Part shown: piece after piece, positions 10,954 to 22,700 of the stretch
How the letters are laid out: every line of letters starts with the position of its first letter
Numbering within the stretch: position 1 is the stretch's first letter
Source: Tubiluchus corallicola
Taxonomy: Eukaryota > Priapulida > Priapulimorpha > Priapulimorphida > Tubiluchidae
Assembly: GCA_030141605.1 (NCBI GenBank)
Contig: JAQGDQ010000339.1
Span: 124,001-188,000, forward strand
DNA: 64,000 nt
Direction: 5' to 3'
Notes under the pieces: generated by a model
The model's input: only the letters and a program-made list of their open reading frames with translations
What the model was told of the DNA's origin: nothing
The model's database searches: none
Translations under genes and position numbers: made by a program

Positions 10954-11223
10954 ATCGTCATTATTGTGATGCTGTAGCATGAAATTTGTTATAAAATAAT
11001 TATGGTAATGCTGATAGTGAATTGAGTGGCTAACAATGCAAAGACAACATTTTTGTTATCAAATTATGCATGTTTGGTAACGCAACGAAACCCAATTTGT
11101 ATTTTTTCATTTTATAGATAAAAGTGAAATGTTACATGAAAAATGTCACGGAGTTTCTTTTTATTTCATTAAACTGTCAAAATTACGGGTTTTTTTGCAA
11201 AAGTATATAACAAACATAATTAA

Positions 11224-11420
11224 TAGGGGTGAGCATCGAACATTTGAATTGAACTCTTATAGATCAGTGCGATTTAACGCCCAATCATGAGCACAATTTT
11301 TTAACAAGTTATTAGTGTTCTTACTGTTGCACTCTTCATTATTTTTGAGTTGTTTTTACAATTGATTTGACAATCTAAAACTGTATTCGAAAGTTTGGTT
11401 TGATTCAAGTTCCAAAGTCA
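11224..11420 (+). repeat. degenerate left end of the fold-back MITE
   Basis: TAGGGGTGAGCATCGAAC at 11224 matches the terminus of the two full fold-back MITEs at 48966 and 55824. The sequence then diverges and no right end is visible, so this is a truncated or decayed copy. Confidence 0.45.
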
Positions 11421-11643
11421 GATGGTAGAGAGATTCTCACTCCTAATGATTAAACATTCTTTGCTTGCATACAATTAAGACAACGCAATAAAAAAAGCAC
11501 GTGAATGTTCTAGACCTGGTAAGCTTATTGCATCTTGTGATCCAGGAAACTACAAGCCTTTTAGTCTCACATGCATATGTTGCAAGGTCATGGAATCAAT
11601 TGTGAGAGATGTACTGCTGCGCCATATGATGACAAATGATCTA

Positions 11644-12272
11644 CAGTCTTGCCTCGTTATCTCGCCCCTCCTTATGCTGCCAAACTCATCTCTCGCCATA
11701 GAAAGTACCAGGACAGATTTCCTGCTTTGATATTTACCTCGTTAAGTCGCCACCCTCGCTTCTCGCCCTCACCAAGACATGCTAGGATGAGTGCTTATGT
11801 AAACTATATTCGTTATGTCGCCAAACAGACAAACTCAGAGGTGAATCGATCAATACATATACCGCGTGTCGATCAATATAACCGTGGTATGTAGACAATG
11901 CTGCTGTACTTACATAATAGACAGACATAATTAATCAAGTGTGTGTCTCACCAGGATTAGATTAGGAGTGCTGTGGTTGGTTAATGCGCACAGAAACTAA
12001 AGCGTCACCGATATCCTTACTCTATAACACCTAAAGGTTTTTTAAATAAAAAAGTACCACTCTAAGATTAGTTTTATGACATTTTTTCATTTCTGATTTA
12101 ATGTTGATTGGTATCATAATGCGAAATATATTTTATATGTACATAGAGGAACACTATGTTAATCAACTATTATGTATATACATATAGACTAACTTCGTTA
12201 TATTCCCGTTATCTCGCCTTTTGCCAAAAATTTGCCCTAGATGGACTGTGGCGAGATAACGAGGCTAGACTG
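11644..12272 (+). mobile_element. pogo/Tigger-like MITE inserted in LINE A
   Basis: The left end CAGTCTTGCCTCGTTATCTC and the right end (reverse complement CAGTCTAGCCTCGTTATCTC) are near-perfect inverted repeats, followed on both sides by GCC. TA duplications flank it (11642-11643 and 12273-12274). CAGT termini with TA targets are typical of pogo/Tigger-class elements. It splits the LINE A reverse transcriptase between its DLQS and QHGF coding segments, so it is younger than LINE A. Confidence 0.88.
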
Positions 12273-12801
12273 TACTATCGGACTGCCAACACGGTTTTTG
12301 AGCAAACGACCATACATATCTAACCTTTACTGCATTAGATGCTTGGACTATGGCTGTAGATGAAGGTAAACCCCTAGCTATACTTCAACTTTGCAAAAGC
12401 ATTTGACTCCATCCCATATGAATGCTTGCTTACTAAGCTGCGGAGTTACAGAATTGAAGGTAAGCTTTTAACTTAGATTCGCCAATTCTTAATGGGACAT
12501 TGCCAGTCTACAGTAGTCAATGGTCGCAAATCTAATTGGTCGCTAGGAACATTGGGGTTTCCTCAAGGGAGTGTACTTGGTCTGGTATTGTTCATAATTT
12601 ACGTGTACGATAAGCCAGAGGTTGTAATGTCTGACCTGCTCATATTTCCAGATGACACCAAGATCCATTTTACAATCGAACAACTCGATAAAGAGATAAG
12701 TCTACAGCAGGATTTGGACGGACTAACAAATTGAGCAAAAACATGGCAGCTTGATTTTAATGCAGGGCAATCCATATTAGCTATAAAAACACATCCATTG
12801 A

Positions 12802-14626
12802 TTACAGTATAAAGCATGGTCAATTTATAAGGGAAAAGGTGACAAGAAAGAGATGAAAAATAGACGAGGGCTGTTCATAACAAATATTTTCAGTAAACTA
12901 ATGGAAAAGGTGATCAAAAATAGAATAATAGTTAAATTTGAAGAAAACATAGGCGTTCATCAATGTGGCGGAAGAAAAAACAGAGGGGTCTATGACCATT
13001 TGTACACCTTGAGGGCAATGTTAGAGTATAACAAGTTTTATAAGAATGAAGTATACATAATTTTTTGTGACATAGAAAAGTGTTTTGATAAGTTGTGGTT
13101 GAAAGATGCACTGACAGAATTATGGAGGATGGGCATATCACCAGGAGAAATTTTTATGATATATAAACTGAATGAAATTGCAGAAATAGTTATAGAAACA
13201 CCATTGGGAAAAACAGACCAGATAGAAATAAATGAAATAGTCCGACAGGGAACAGTGCTGGGACCATTATTACTATGTTGTGCTGCAATAAACTGGATTA
13301 ATGAGATGGTGACAACAGGGACTGTAATGGGCAGGAATATACATGTGGGTATGTTATTATTCATTGACGATATTGTCGGAATAGGACAAGAAACTATAAT
13401 CAAGCAGATGATTATAAACTGTCAAGAAGTTGAAAGAACCAAAAGATTATCATTCAATATACAGAAAACACAAAATATGAGAACTAACATGACACGAAAG
13501 AAAAGGATTCCAGAATTAAGTGAGTCACTAAGGAACGGAGAGGTTAAGGAAGTAGAGGAATACCAATATTTGGGAGATTGGATTAATACAAAATGTAGTT
13601 ATGAAACAATGTTGGGAAAACGAACCGGGAAAAACAAAATGATAATTAGTTACATCAATACAATAGGAGGTGAGCTGAAAGTGGGAGATTGCTCAGTAGG
13701 GGTACAACTAATGCTGTACGAGCTTCTGTCAGTGAGTGCAGTGCTAAATAGTTCTGAGACATGGTCAAATTTGACAGCAACTCATTGGGAGAAATTAGAA
13801 ATGATTCAAGCAAATGCTTTAAAAACATTATTTAATCTTAGTGAATCAACGCCATACTGGGGATTAGTAACTGAAATAGGCATATGGCCTCTAAAACATA
13901 AAGTAAATTATAGGAGATTGATGTTCTATCAGAATTTACTGATTAGTAAACCAAAGAGATTAGCATCAGAGGTACTCGAAATGCAAATAAACAGTGTACA
14001 TAAAAGGTCATGGTATAATGAAGTAGTTGAGACTGCAAAAAAATATACCATAGATGCTAATAAAGAAAGGGTGAAGGTCGTGAAAAAGTCTGAATGGAAG
14101 AAAGAAATAAAGAATAAGATTGAATGTTGTATAAAGAGTGAATGTGCAGAAAAATGCAGGAGCAGCACTAAATTAAGATTTTTAAGGCATACCGAGTGGA
14201 AATGACAAAATTACATAGACACATGCAAGCCAGAAGAAGTTAAAGATATATTGAAAATAAGACTGAATATGATTAAAGTTAAAGGGAACTACAAGAATGA
14301 GTTTAAGGATCAGTTATTATGCCCAGTGTGTGACGAAAATGATGACACTACTGAACATATGCTTAGATGTTATAGATATGGAGAATGGAAAAAAATTGAA
14401 CTCAGATGTATTAATGAACAGTGAAAAGGAAGGATTGCTAGAAAATAGAAATCTAGTGAACGAATGTGTGGAATACAGGATAAAGAAAAATAAAGACATT
14501 AAACTTGGAAAAGACAAATAAAAGATCAGCGTTAAAGAAGAATAGACTTTGCACCCTATAAAGGTGCCCGCCTCTGATAGGTGGAGAGAGTCGAGTATCG
14601 CAATCGCAATCGCAAAAACCTAAGAA
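12802..14626 (+). mobile_element. non-LTR retrotransposon (LINE B), 5'-truncated, inserted in LINE A
   Basis: The open frame starts at 12802 (YKGKGDKKEMKNRRG) and encodes a reverse transcriptase: FCDIEKCFDKLWL for the first catalytic block, RQGTVLGPLLL, and LLFIDDIVGIG, where FIDD replaces the usual F/YADD. The frame runs to a TGA at 14203, then continues in the same frame to 14424 with a zinc-knuckle-like CPVCDENDDTTEHMLRC. So there is one premature stop in an otherwise long ORF. The 3' end has three copies of ATCGCA (14597-14614), a microsatellite-type tail. It interrupts LINE A between SIKHG and IALETT. The clade was not determined. Confidence 0.85.
12853..14424 (+). pseudogene. LINE B reverse transcriptase ORF with one internal stop
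   Basis: From ATG 12853, 450 codons are open to the TGA at 14203-14205. The same frame then reads QNYIDTCKPEEVKDIL and on to the CPVC..H..C knuckle before stopping at 14424. The ATG is internal to the RT domain, so it is not the original start; the real N-terminus is lost by 5' truncation. Confidence 0.8.
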
Positions 14627-15126
14627 TAGCATTGGAAACAACAGATCTATAGAAGGACCTGGGTGTGAATGGGGATTATGGTCTGAAGTGTTCCAAATGT
14701 AGAAATTCGAGTGAGCAAGGCAACAAGATACTTGGGTTAATCAGAAGATCATGTAAATTTTTAGATAGAATGATATTAAAACTGTTATTTGTAGCATTAG
14801 TTAGGCAACACCTTGAGTATGGTGTAACAGCATGGATGTCCAGATTTGTTAAAAACCATAAGCTGATCAAAGGAGTTCTGAAAGCAATTGGGATGGTCCC
14901 ACAAATCAAGGAACTACCTTATGACAAGCGCTTAAAGGCTTTAGAGTTGTTTAGTATGCGGTACAGACAGGTCTGTGGTGATATGACAGAAGTATACAAC
15001 TTTACACATGGAATGTACAGCATGCATGCTGAGATCCTTCAAAGAGATTATCAGATAAGAACTAGGGGACATTCATACAACTTAAAGAAAAGATATAGCC
15101 GTACTGCTACACACGTGAGAATGTAG

Positions 15127-16731
15127 TCTCTACGAACTCCAAATCCTCTTTTAAAAGCAAATTAGACAATGTTTGACTGAAGTACCGATACAGCTCCTAA
15201 TCTGTGCCACGTAGAAATTTTTAAAAGTGCCGACAGTCATGAACGGTCAACACACAGAGATGCCTAACAACTAGGACTGAATTGATATGAAGTCCGCCTG
15301 TCGAATGTCTACAATATATTTAATGGGCATTATGATTTTGTATGTTTATAAGTTTTAATAAGAGCGTTTTGATTGAGTATTCAGTGTGTGAGAATCATTG
15401 TTTTGCCTGCCTGCATTTATTATTTACAGGTCATCTTATCTGAAGCAAGCTCTTACTCAGATATTAGAGGGGAACACCCATTTCCCCCTTGCAGGGGTAA
15501 AGTTTTTGTTAAATTAATTATCAAGGACAAAATTGATAGAGGTGCTACTCGTAAAAGAAAAAGGCCGTTTTTTATAACCAAAATAAAATTATCATAAAAC
15601 TGCGACATTTATTGTTCAAAATAATTCAGAAAGTTTGGATCATTTGTTTGTTTACTGTTTTCCCTTGTTGAGCAAAGATGTTTTGACTTTTGAATACAGA
15701 CGGTAACCAATAATAATTGAGAGGGAAGGAGTACGCAAAATAAAACTGACCTAACAAGAGATGACAGGTATCAAACGTATTCAAGATTACCTATTTTGCT
15801 TCTTACCTTTTGTTTACGGTTTTGAGTTAATAAGTTAAACTGTTGGTTTGTTAATACGGTTTTGATAAAACTAACCGCATTTCAAGAAATTACCGTTGTA
15901 AGGTAAAAAAATCCTTGTGTTACGCATTAGAATTAGATTTCGTTTATTTTTCACCTGTTAATAAAGATATTACCACAATAAATATTGTATTTTTAGAGGT
16001 AAGACATTTATTTTCTCCAAATGTGTCTCAAATTTCCATTTTACGAAAAAATGACTTTATTCGTGGAGATTGGGCGAGGAAAGACAGTAAGTCATCTAGT
16101 CACCCCTTATAACTTAACATTGTAATAGCAGAAAAAAGAGTTGATGACACCGGATGCAATTATTGTTAATTGAAGACATCCGAATTTACCGGAAAGACAA
16201 TACTGTTTTTGAGTTGCACGAAACTTTATTTTTCTAGAGTATAAATGAATTTTTTAGTTTGGCACCGGAATTACATGTATTTTGATTAAATGAACCATAA
16301 TTTTTTATTCGAGTTAAGCGATGTTGGAAATGTGGATAAAACGAAGGATTTCACCAATTCTGCTGAAATTCTTTTGAGTTAGGTGAAAATTTTAGTTACG
16401 CGGAGTTTGTAGTACTATATTTTTAGCATCGCACGCATACACGCCATTTCAGTCACTCTAGTGTATCACCCGGAGCAGCGCATAATACCCGAGATGCTAA
16501 TTGAGTCACTCATGTAGATGTATCATTAACTTTAAGAGTATATGACCACAAAATAACATGTTGTCTTACTAGCATTCTTCTCACCAACTTCCACTTTACC
16601 GTTTTGTTTTCCATTTTCAGCTGCACTTTCCGGAGAGCATGAAATAGAAATTTCGTGATTTTGCCGTTGAGCTGCACTTCAGACACTTAATAAATTAACA
16701 TACTTGGAGTTCCAGCTACGAACGCTTCAGA
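15127..16731 (+). other. intergenic upstream of the tetraspanin gene
   Basis: No gene or RNA recognised. It should contain the tetraspanin promoter and 5'UTR, but no TATA or initiator can be assigned with confidence. An acceptor-like CGCTTCAG ends at 16730, two bases before the ATG. Confidence 0.45.
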
Positions 16732-19700
16732 ATGGGTGGCGGTGCAAAATTAAACTCTTACGGTGAATGTATGAAATACACAATGTTCGTATTCAACGTT
16801 GTTAGTCTGGTAGGTTGTCATGTTTTTTTTTAAATCAAATTAATGTTTGCTGTGTTTAGGCATTGTTCACTTTCAAATGCACAATAGACTGTTACGACAA
16901 TAGTACGAAAGAGTACAGCAGATTGCTAATAGAATATGAGATGCCTTGACAGTCTATACAAGTTGCCAGTTTCGTACTCGATCGAGATTCATTTCATTTG
17001 GAACTTAGGCTTAAAGCACAAGAAAATCCTCCACTTGCATAATGCCCAAAAAATTGTCTGGAAATTTTATACCATTTGCTTACTGCCTTTTTGCATACAG
17101 GCCTTGCGTTGGCAGTAACACTGTATAAAACATGTATATTTGAACTCCCGCAATGACGTAGCGCGTGCACACGTCACTAACTAAATAAAATTTAAAATTT
17201 CTGTATCTTGTCAGTAAAATTAAATATACGTTTTTTGGTTAGTGAGTGGTGCACCTTGGAGGCGAGTCAATAAAGTATGAATAAGAGAGCTTTGCTAATA
17301 ACTCGATACATGACCTTTTAATACAGTTAAATTTCTTTCAGAAAGTGTTAAAAGTAAAACTTCAGCAAACTGCCCCCGCCTTCATTTCCATTTTCAGCCA
17401 ATAATTTCTTGGTCTCATCTTCATCTCACTCATGAATTGACGAAAAAAAAGCCGAGAACTCGTCAGATATCATCCTAGGCCAGTACTATGACCTAGCTTA
17501 GCAAGCTGTTCCTTGGGCCAAAATTACACATACATGGCACAGCTTATGCCAAAAAAGATTCACATTAAGATTTAAAAAAGAAATTAAAGTTGCTGCTTAG
17601 CAGTTTCTTGTGAGGCATTTAGTTACTTATTATAACAAGTAAGCCTTTTTACAGTTTTGTTGTGTGCAGTTGCTGTTGTTCAGAGATTAAGTGTACCACA
17701 GCAACGTGTCTTAATTATAACCGTCACGTGACGCGTGGGTAAAGCAAAGATGTGTGATGCATTAGTTCAGTAACTTCAGTTGTTTTACGTGGACTTTACT
17801 TAATTATGCATTAGTCTGGGCGTAGAGTGATTTACTAGCAGGATCTTGCTTCGGAACAAGAAAAAATAAACTAGGTAAGGTTCTAGCTAGCTGTTAAAAC
17901 AATAGCATGGACTGCAAGGCGTTGTCAAGTGTACACAAATGCCTTGTCTACTACACTTAAATTTTGGCCTTTTCACGATTGTCATCAATCGTTGGAACTG
18001 TGAAAAAGCTTATTACCTGCAATGGCATATGCAATTGAGAATGGTGCTCAGCAAATTCTGCGATTTTCCACTTAGGTGACTTCATTTGCCATGCCGCTTC
18101 TGACTGTTCACCTCGTAGAGGCTAAGACACCTCTGCCAGTTCAGTGGCTCATGTCAGAGGCATTACCTGGATACAAGTCCGGTTCTGGTAACGCCACGAC
18201 CGTCCAGTCTGAGTAGGACTGTCACAGATTGCTAAATATCAAGTTGTATGAAAAAGCTGACAAAGTAATTTTCTTAAAAGAGAAACTTCTTTCTCTTTTA
18301 GTAAATGGGGACCACATTGACTAGACACAGACATGGTTTCTCATTGATTGTATAGCTCATTTTTTAAATGTTTGTAAAAAATTGTTTGTTAATGCTTATT
18401 TTACATGTGTATCTATATATTGTTATTCGCGATTCTTGCAGTTGGTTGGCATTGGTTTAGTTGCTGTTGGTGTCTGGACGGTCGTCGACAAGTATTATGT
18501 GGAACGTGAGTATCGTTTGAATGTGGCTCTTTGTTCAGCAGTGCAAATGTCGTTATCATGTACACATGTCTGGAGATCGATAAGTAGAATGCCTCCTGTT
18601 GTCATAGCGTCCAAAGCCAAGAAAATGATGCTGCCTGCATTAATTATTTGTGTGCTTGCACAGCAAAATCGTCCATAAGTCGGCAATTAATTTTTCTAGT
18701 TATTCACATATCTTGAATCTCCGTTTCATAAGGATCATTTTGATACCAAGTTCATCGCTCTATGTAATTTCTGACCTGAGTTAATCCACGTTGAAGTTGA
18801 GGTGCAGGCTGCGCACTGAACGCTGTTAAAATCAGCCATTGTTTTTTGTCGCGCCTCTACAAAATACGCAAACGTTGCTTGCTACGGACTTCGCAAAAGC
18901 ACATTGAAGTTATGTTTAAATCCAGTAGATGGTGTTACTGACGAAGATCTGGGCTTAGCAGTAGAAAAAAGTCCGAAACAAAATGACTGCTTCCACGAGC
19001 TACCATCTGAGTTTGAAAATAAGAGTTTTTTACAATTGCATTACTAGTTTCTAGACAGAACACTGTGTATTGGGTTATACAATTAATCTTTTAGTGTTTT
19101 TCGAACGCTTTTTTGATAATTTGATGCTAGAATATAAAAAGTCTAATATACTTAGCATTTTTTTTACAAAATATGAAAAATTGACACGTGACCAAATTTT
19201 TGGGTCATTCTGCTTTGAAGTATCATAACGTGGTTTTAACTATGCCGATGGGGAACGATTTTGGTATGCAAGCTCACATTTTTTTATTATTTTCTCAATG
19301 AGAGTTTAACACATAAAAACAATTGCTGCCTCTTCTTAAAAAAGTAGGTTAGCTTGATTCGTATCCAAAGTTGGGTTAATCAACTTCACATTTTATTAGA
19401 GGACAGGACACGATTCTTAGCATGATGGGCTTAATTAAAATTTTGATTTAGACATAGTTTATTGTTTAAAGACATGGTCCACCAAAGACGCAACAATATA
19501 AAATTTTTAGATACTATTGTAACATAAAAATTATGATAAAACTTACAGCATTTTATGACATTTTTTCAATCCCTGCTGCCATGCAAGACATGAGAAACCA
19601 CACAAAAGTATCACAAAATGACAAAATTCTAAAAATGGTTTCGTTTCTGTCATTTCTGTTATCATTTAAACTTATAAATATGTAATTTGTAATCTACCCA

Positions 19701-22700
19701 AGCGTAGAATGATCCCGACTTTAAATTGATTTTCCGTAATTACATGCGGCACTATTCACGCTTTTATTACTAAATCTTTCTGACTTTTTTGCAAACATCG
19801 GAATAACTCTAACTTTCTAGAAGGCTTTGCCTTTTCTTTAGAACCGTTCTTCTGTGTCATTGTTATTAGTCCGATCACCACCACCACCATTATCAGTCGG
19901 TTTTGACTCAGAAAGATCAGTGTAATGATGAAAAAGTGCCGTTTCCGTGTCTACACTACTTGTTGCTAACTCTGCAAAATTCAATTTGTTAATTACATCT
20001 CCGTTGTCGAGCAACCGTTGCCGATGCTGCCTGGCTTGATATGCAGAATATGGAACTAGTGCTGCAATTAGAATGCTTGCCAGTATCATTGAACCAGCCA
20101 TTGACATAAATGCAGCATTGACAGATCCTGTGGCATCCGTGAGACTGCCTGAAATAAACGAATCACAAAACTTGTGTATCTTCCACTCAAACTGACAGGT
20201 TATGCACATGTTTTAATAAATTAATATAGAGATAAATGCCATTTTTTAGATATTAGATTTTAGATATTTTAAGACTGAAAACATAAATGTTTTTGTTTTA
20301 TGTCACTCACAAGTTTTTAATACTATGAAATAGTATGCTTAGACTTTGCAACCACGTATGGCTCTACACCAGTGGTTCTTAACCTGGGGTCCTGGTACCT
20401 GCTGGGGGTACCAATTGCTGTCCCAGGTGGCACCAAATGCAAATCTGGTTTATCAAAAATTTTGCCCTGAGAGCGACTCAAAATAAGATATGTCTCAAAG
20501 CTAAGCAAAGAGGATATAGTAGTTGAATCCTGACCCCAATCGTTAAAAGACTCGTTGTTTTTATATAGTAATAGACAAGATGACCCTTTGACACGATATA
20601 TTAATAACTCTGCATGCTGTGTAGGTAGGTAAAACAGCTGAATGTCAAGCGACTGAGTGACTCGTTGTTTTTATATAGTAATAGACAAGATGACCCTTTG
20701 ACATGATATATTAATAACTCTGCGTGCTGTGTAGGTAGGTAAAACAGCTGGATGTCAAGCAACTGAGTGACTCGTTGTTTTTATATAGTAGTAGACAAGA
20801 TGACCCTTTGACACGATATATTAACAACTCTGCATGCTGTGTAGGTAGGTAAAACAGCTGGATGTCAAGCAACTGAGTGACTCGTTGTTTTTTATAGTAG
20901 TAGACAAGATGACCATTTGACACAATACACTAACAACTCTGCATGCTGCTTGCCCGGCAACTTTGTCGCTGTACCAGGAATGTTTAACGGTTAAGTTTAA
21001 CAGTAAATTAATTTGTCAACAATTGGCAAAGGTAAAGTACGCAATAAAAACTAAGAAATACATAGTAATGTCGACAATGGGGCCCGAAAAAAGTGTGCAA
21101 TAACCAAGCACGCTGTATTCAAAGCTATTTTACTAGTTAAATGATGAATGAAAGTTTGTTCTTTTTGAGCGTTCGCATTAGCCATGTGTACGTAGTAAAT
21201 CATGTTCGCTATAGTGGTGTTATACTGTAGTTAAATCTGCAGTAACTGTTTGAAATGATTTTATTCTGTCTTATTTGTAATAATCGCTTTCTTGCATCTT
21301 AAATCAACTCTTCGCTCTATGCTGCAAAGAACTGTTGTGTACTAATTTATGCTATCTGACCTGTTAGTAGCGGTCCAAGGAACAGGGCGCTAGACTGCAG
21401 CAGCTGAACCAGTCCAATCGACGAAGCCATTTTTTCTGGTCCATTTAAGCAGAGCATTAAAACAAATGGAGGTGCATGGCATCCACCAAACAATACACCT
21501 TGTATGATTGTCCACCCCATTAACTGACTGCTCGTCCTAATGTACCATATAAAAACTGTCATAATAGCTGTGAGACATAATAAGGCAGCAAAACTGCCCG
21601 TTTTCATTGTCTGTTGACGCATGATTTTATGAGCATAGATGAAACCCCATATAATTCTAAACACCATTTCAATGAGGCTTAGCATTGAAATGAGCCCAGC
21701 ATCTTCTATTGCACTTGACGGGTTTTCTTCAGCTTCGCGTGTTTCTTTTGATTTGGTAGGCAAGAGAATGTATGTTGTTGAATAAGTGAAATAAAAGAGA
21801 ATCATTGCAATGGCTAATGTCATGTACTGCACGTCTTTTAACAAATCCCAATGAAATAGCTCCTTTCTAGCATTGTTGATGTTGTCATCTGTAGAATGTG
21901 GTGTCCTAGTTTCTTTTTCTTTGTCTTCTTCTACTGTAATTTCTAGTCGACTATAATTATTCTGCTGATGTGTAGTGGTCAAACCGTCTGCTGTTTGTCT
22001 GTCTCCATCTGTTGTACCACAACCATTTTGGACATGGTGTCTGCGTCTCTGCGTTGCGTCAACTACAGCAGTAGGTTGATTTTCACCAAGATTGTCTTGA
22101 ATTCTGCCATTGATAGAAGCAGCACCATTCTGTTCGTTACACTTTAAAGATGGTTTAAGTTTAGGCGATGTTAAGGGTCTATATAAACTGGCACAGACAA
22201 TCAGATTCATTGTGATTCCTCCACATATTAACAGTGCACCCTGATAGTTATAAGCTTCAAGTAGCAGCTCGGTAATAAGAGGAATAATTAACGATCCAAG
22301 TGCTGCTCCTGCTTGTGTGATTCCCAGGGCTATTGATACACGTTTGTCAAACCACTGTGTAACAATTGTCATTGAGGTCACTACGATCATTGAACACCCA
22401 ACTCCTAAAATTACATAATAACATGTTTTGCATTCAGGTGTCCTACAAGGCACAGTGCCTGTACCATTTTTCTTTTTTTAATATATAATTATATTAAAAA
22501 TATGCTGCATTTTTTGCCTTGTCAGATGCAATGACACAAAATTTCAGAAGGCAACAGTTCACGTCTCGTATCTTAGTGCATCTTAGAGTAACAGTTATGT
22601 GAAAGCAAATGTAATAGTAATGCTGAAATATTTGTATCCTGATGTAAAAGTACTTTAATGTTGATGTAATAGTTACATATTTAAGCTTTAAATATTTAAT

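Larger units (their letters stand above)
11480..15126 (+). mobile_element. CR1/jockey-like LINE remnant (LINE A), interrupted by two other elements
   Basis: Three separated pieces line up as one reverse transcriptase. 11490-11642 reads DPGNYKPFSLTCICCKVMESIV. 12275-12818 reads FAKAFDSIPYECLL, then GFPQGSVLGLVLFIIY and FPDDTKI (FADD box changed to FPDD). 14630-15126 reads KDLGV, then NKILGLIRRSC and LEYGVTAWM. The gaps hold a MITE (11644-12272) and another LINE (about 12819-14626). Stops and frameshifts are present throughout, so it is dead. Confidence 0.85.

Noticed and set aside
13038-14517. Antisense ORFs over LINE B
   Set aside because: Shadow frames opposite the reverse transcriptase.
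18080-18230. GC-richer patch with CAGTTCAGTGGCTCATG resembling a tRNA A box
   Set aside because: No B box at the right distance and no cloverleaf could be drawn.
18382-18678. 98-codon ORF through tetraspanin exon 2 as a separate gene
   Set aside because: Only 18442-18505 is coding; the rest is intron and the start of an R2 MITE.
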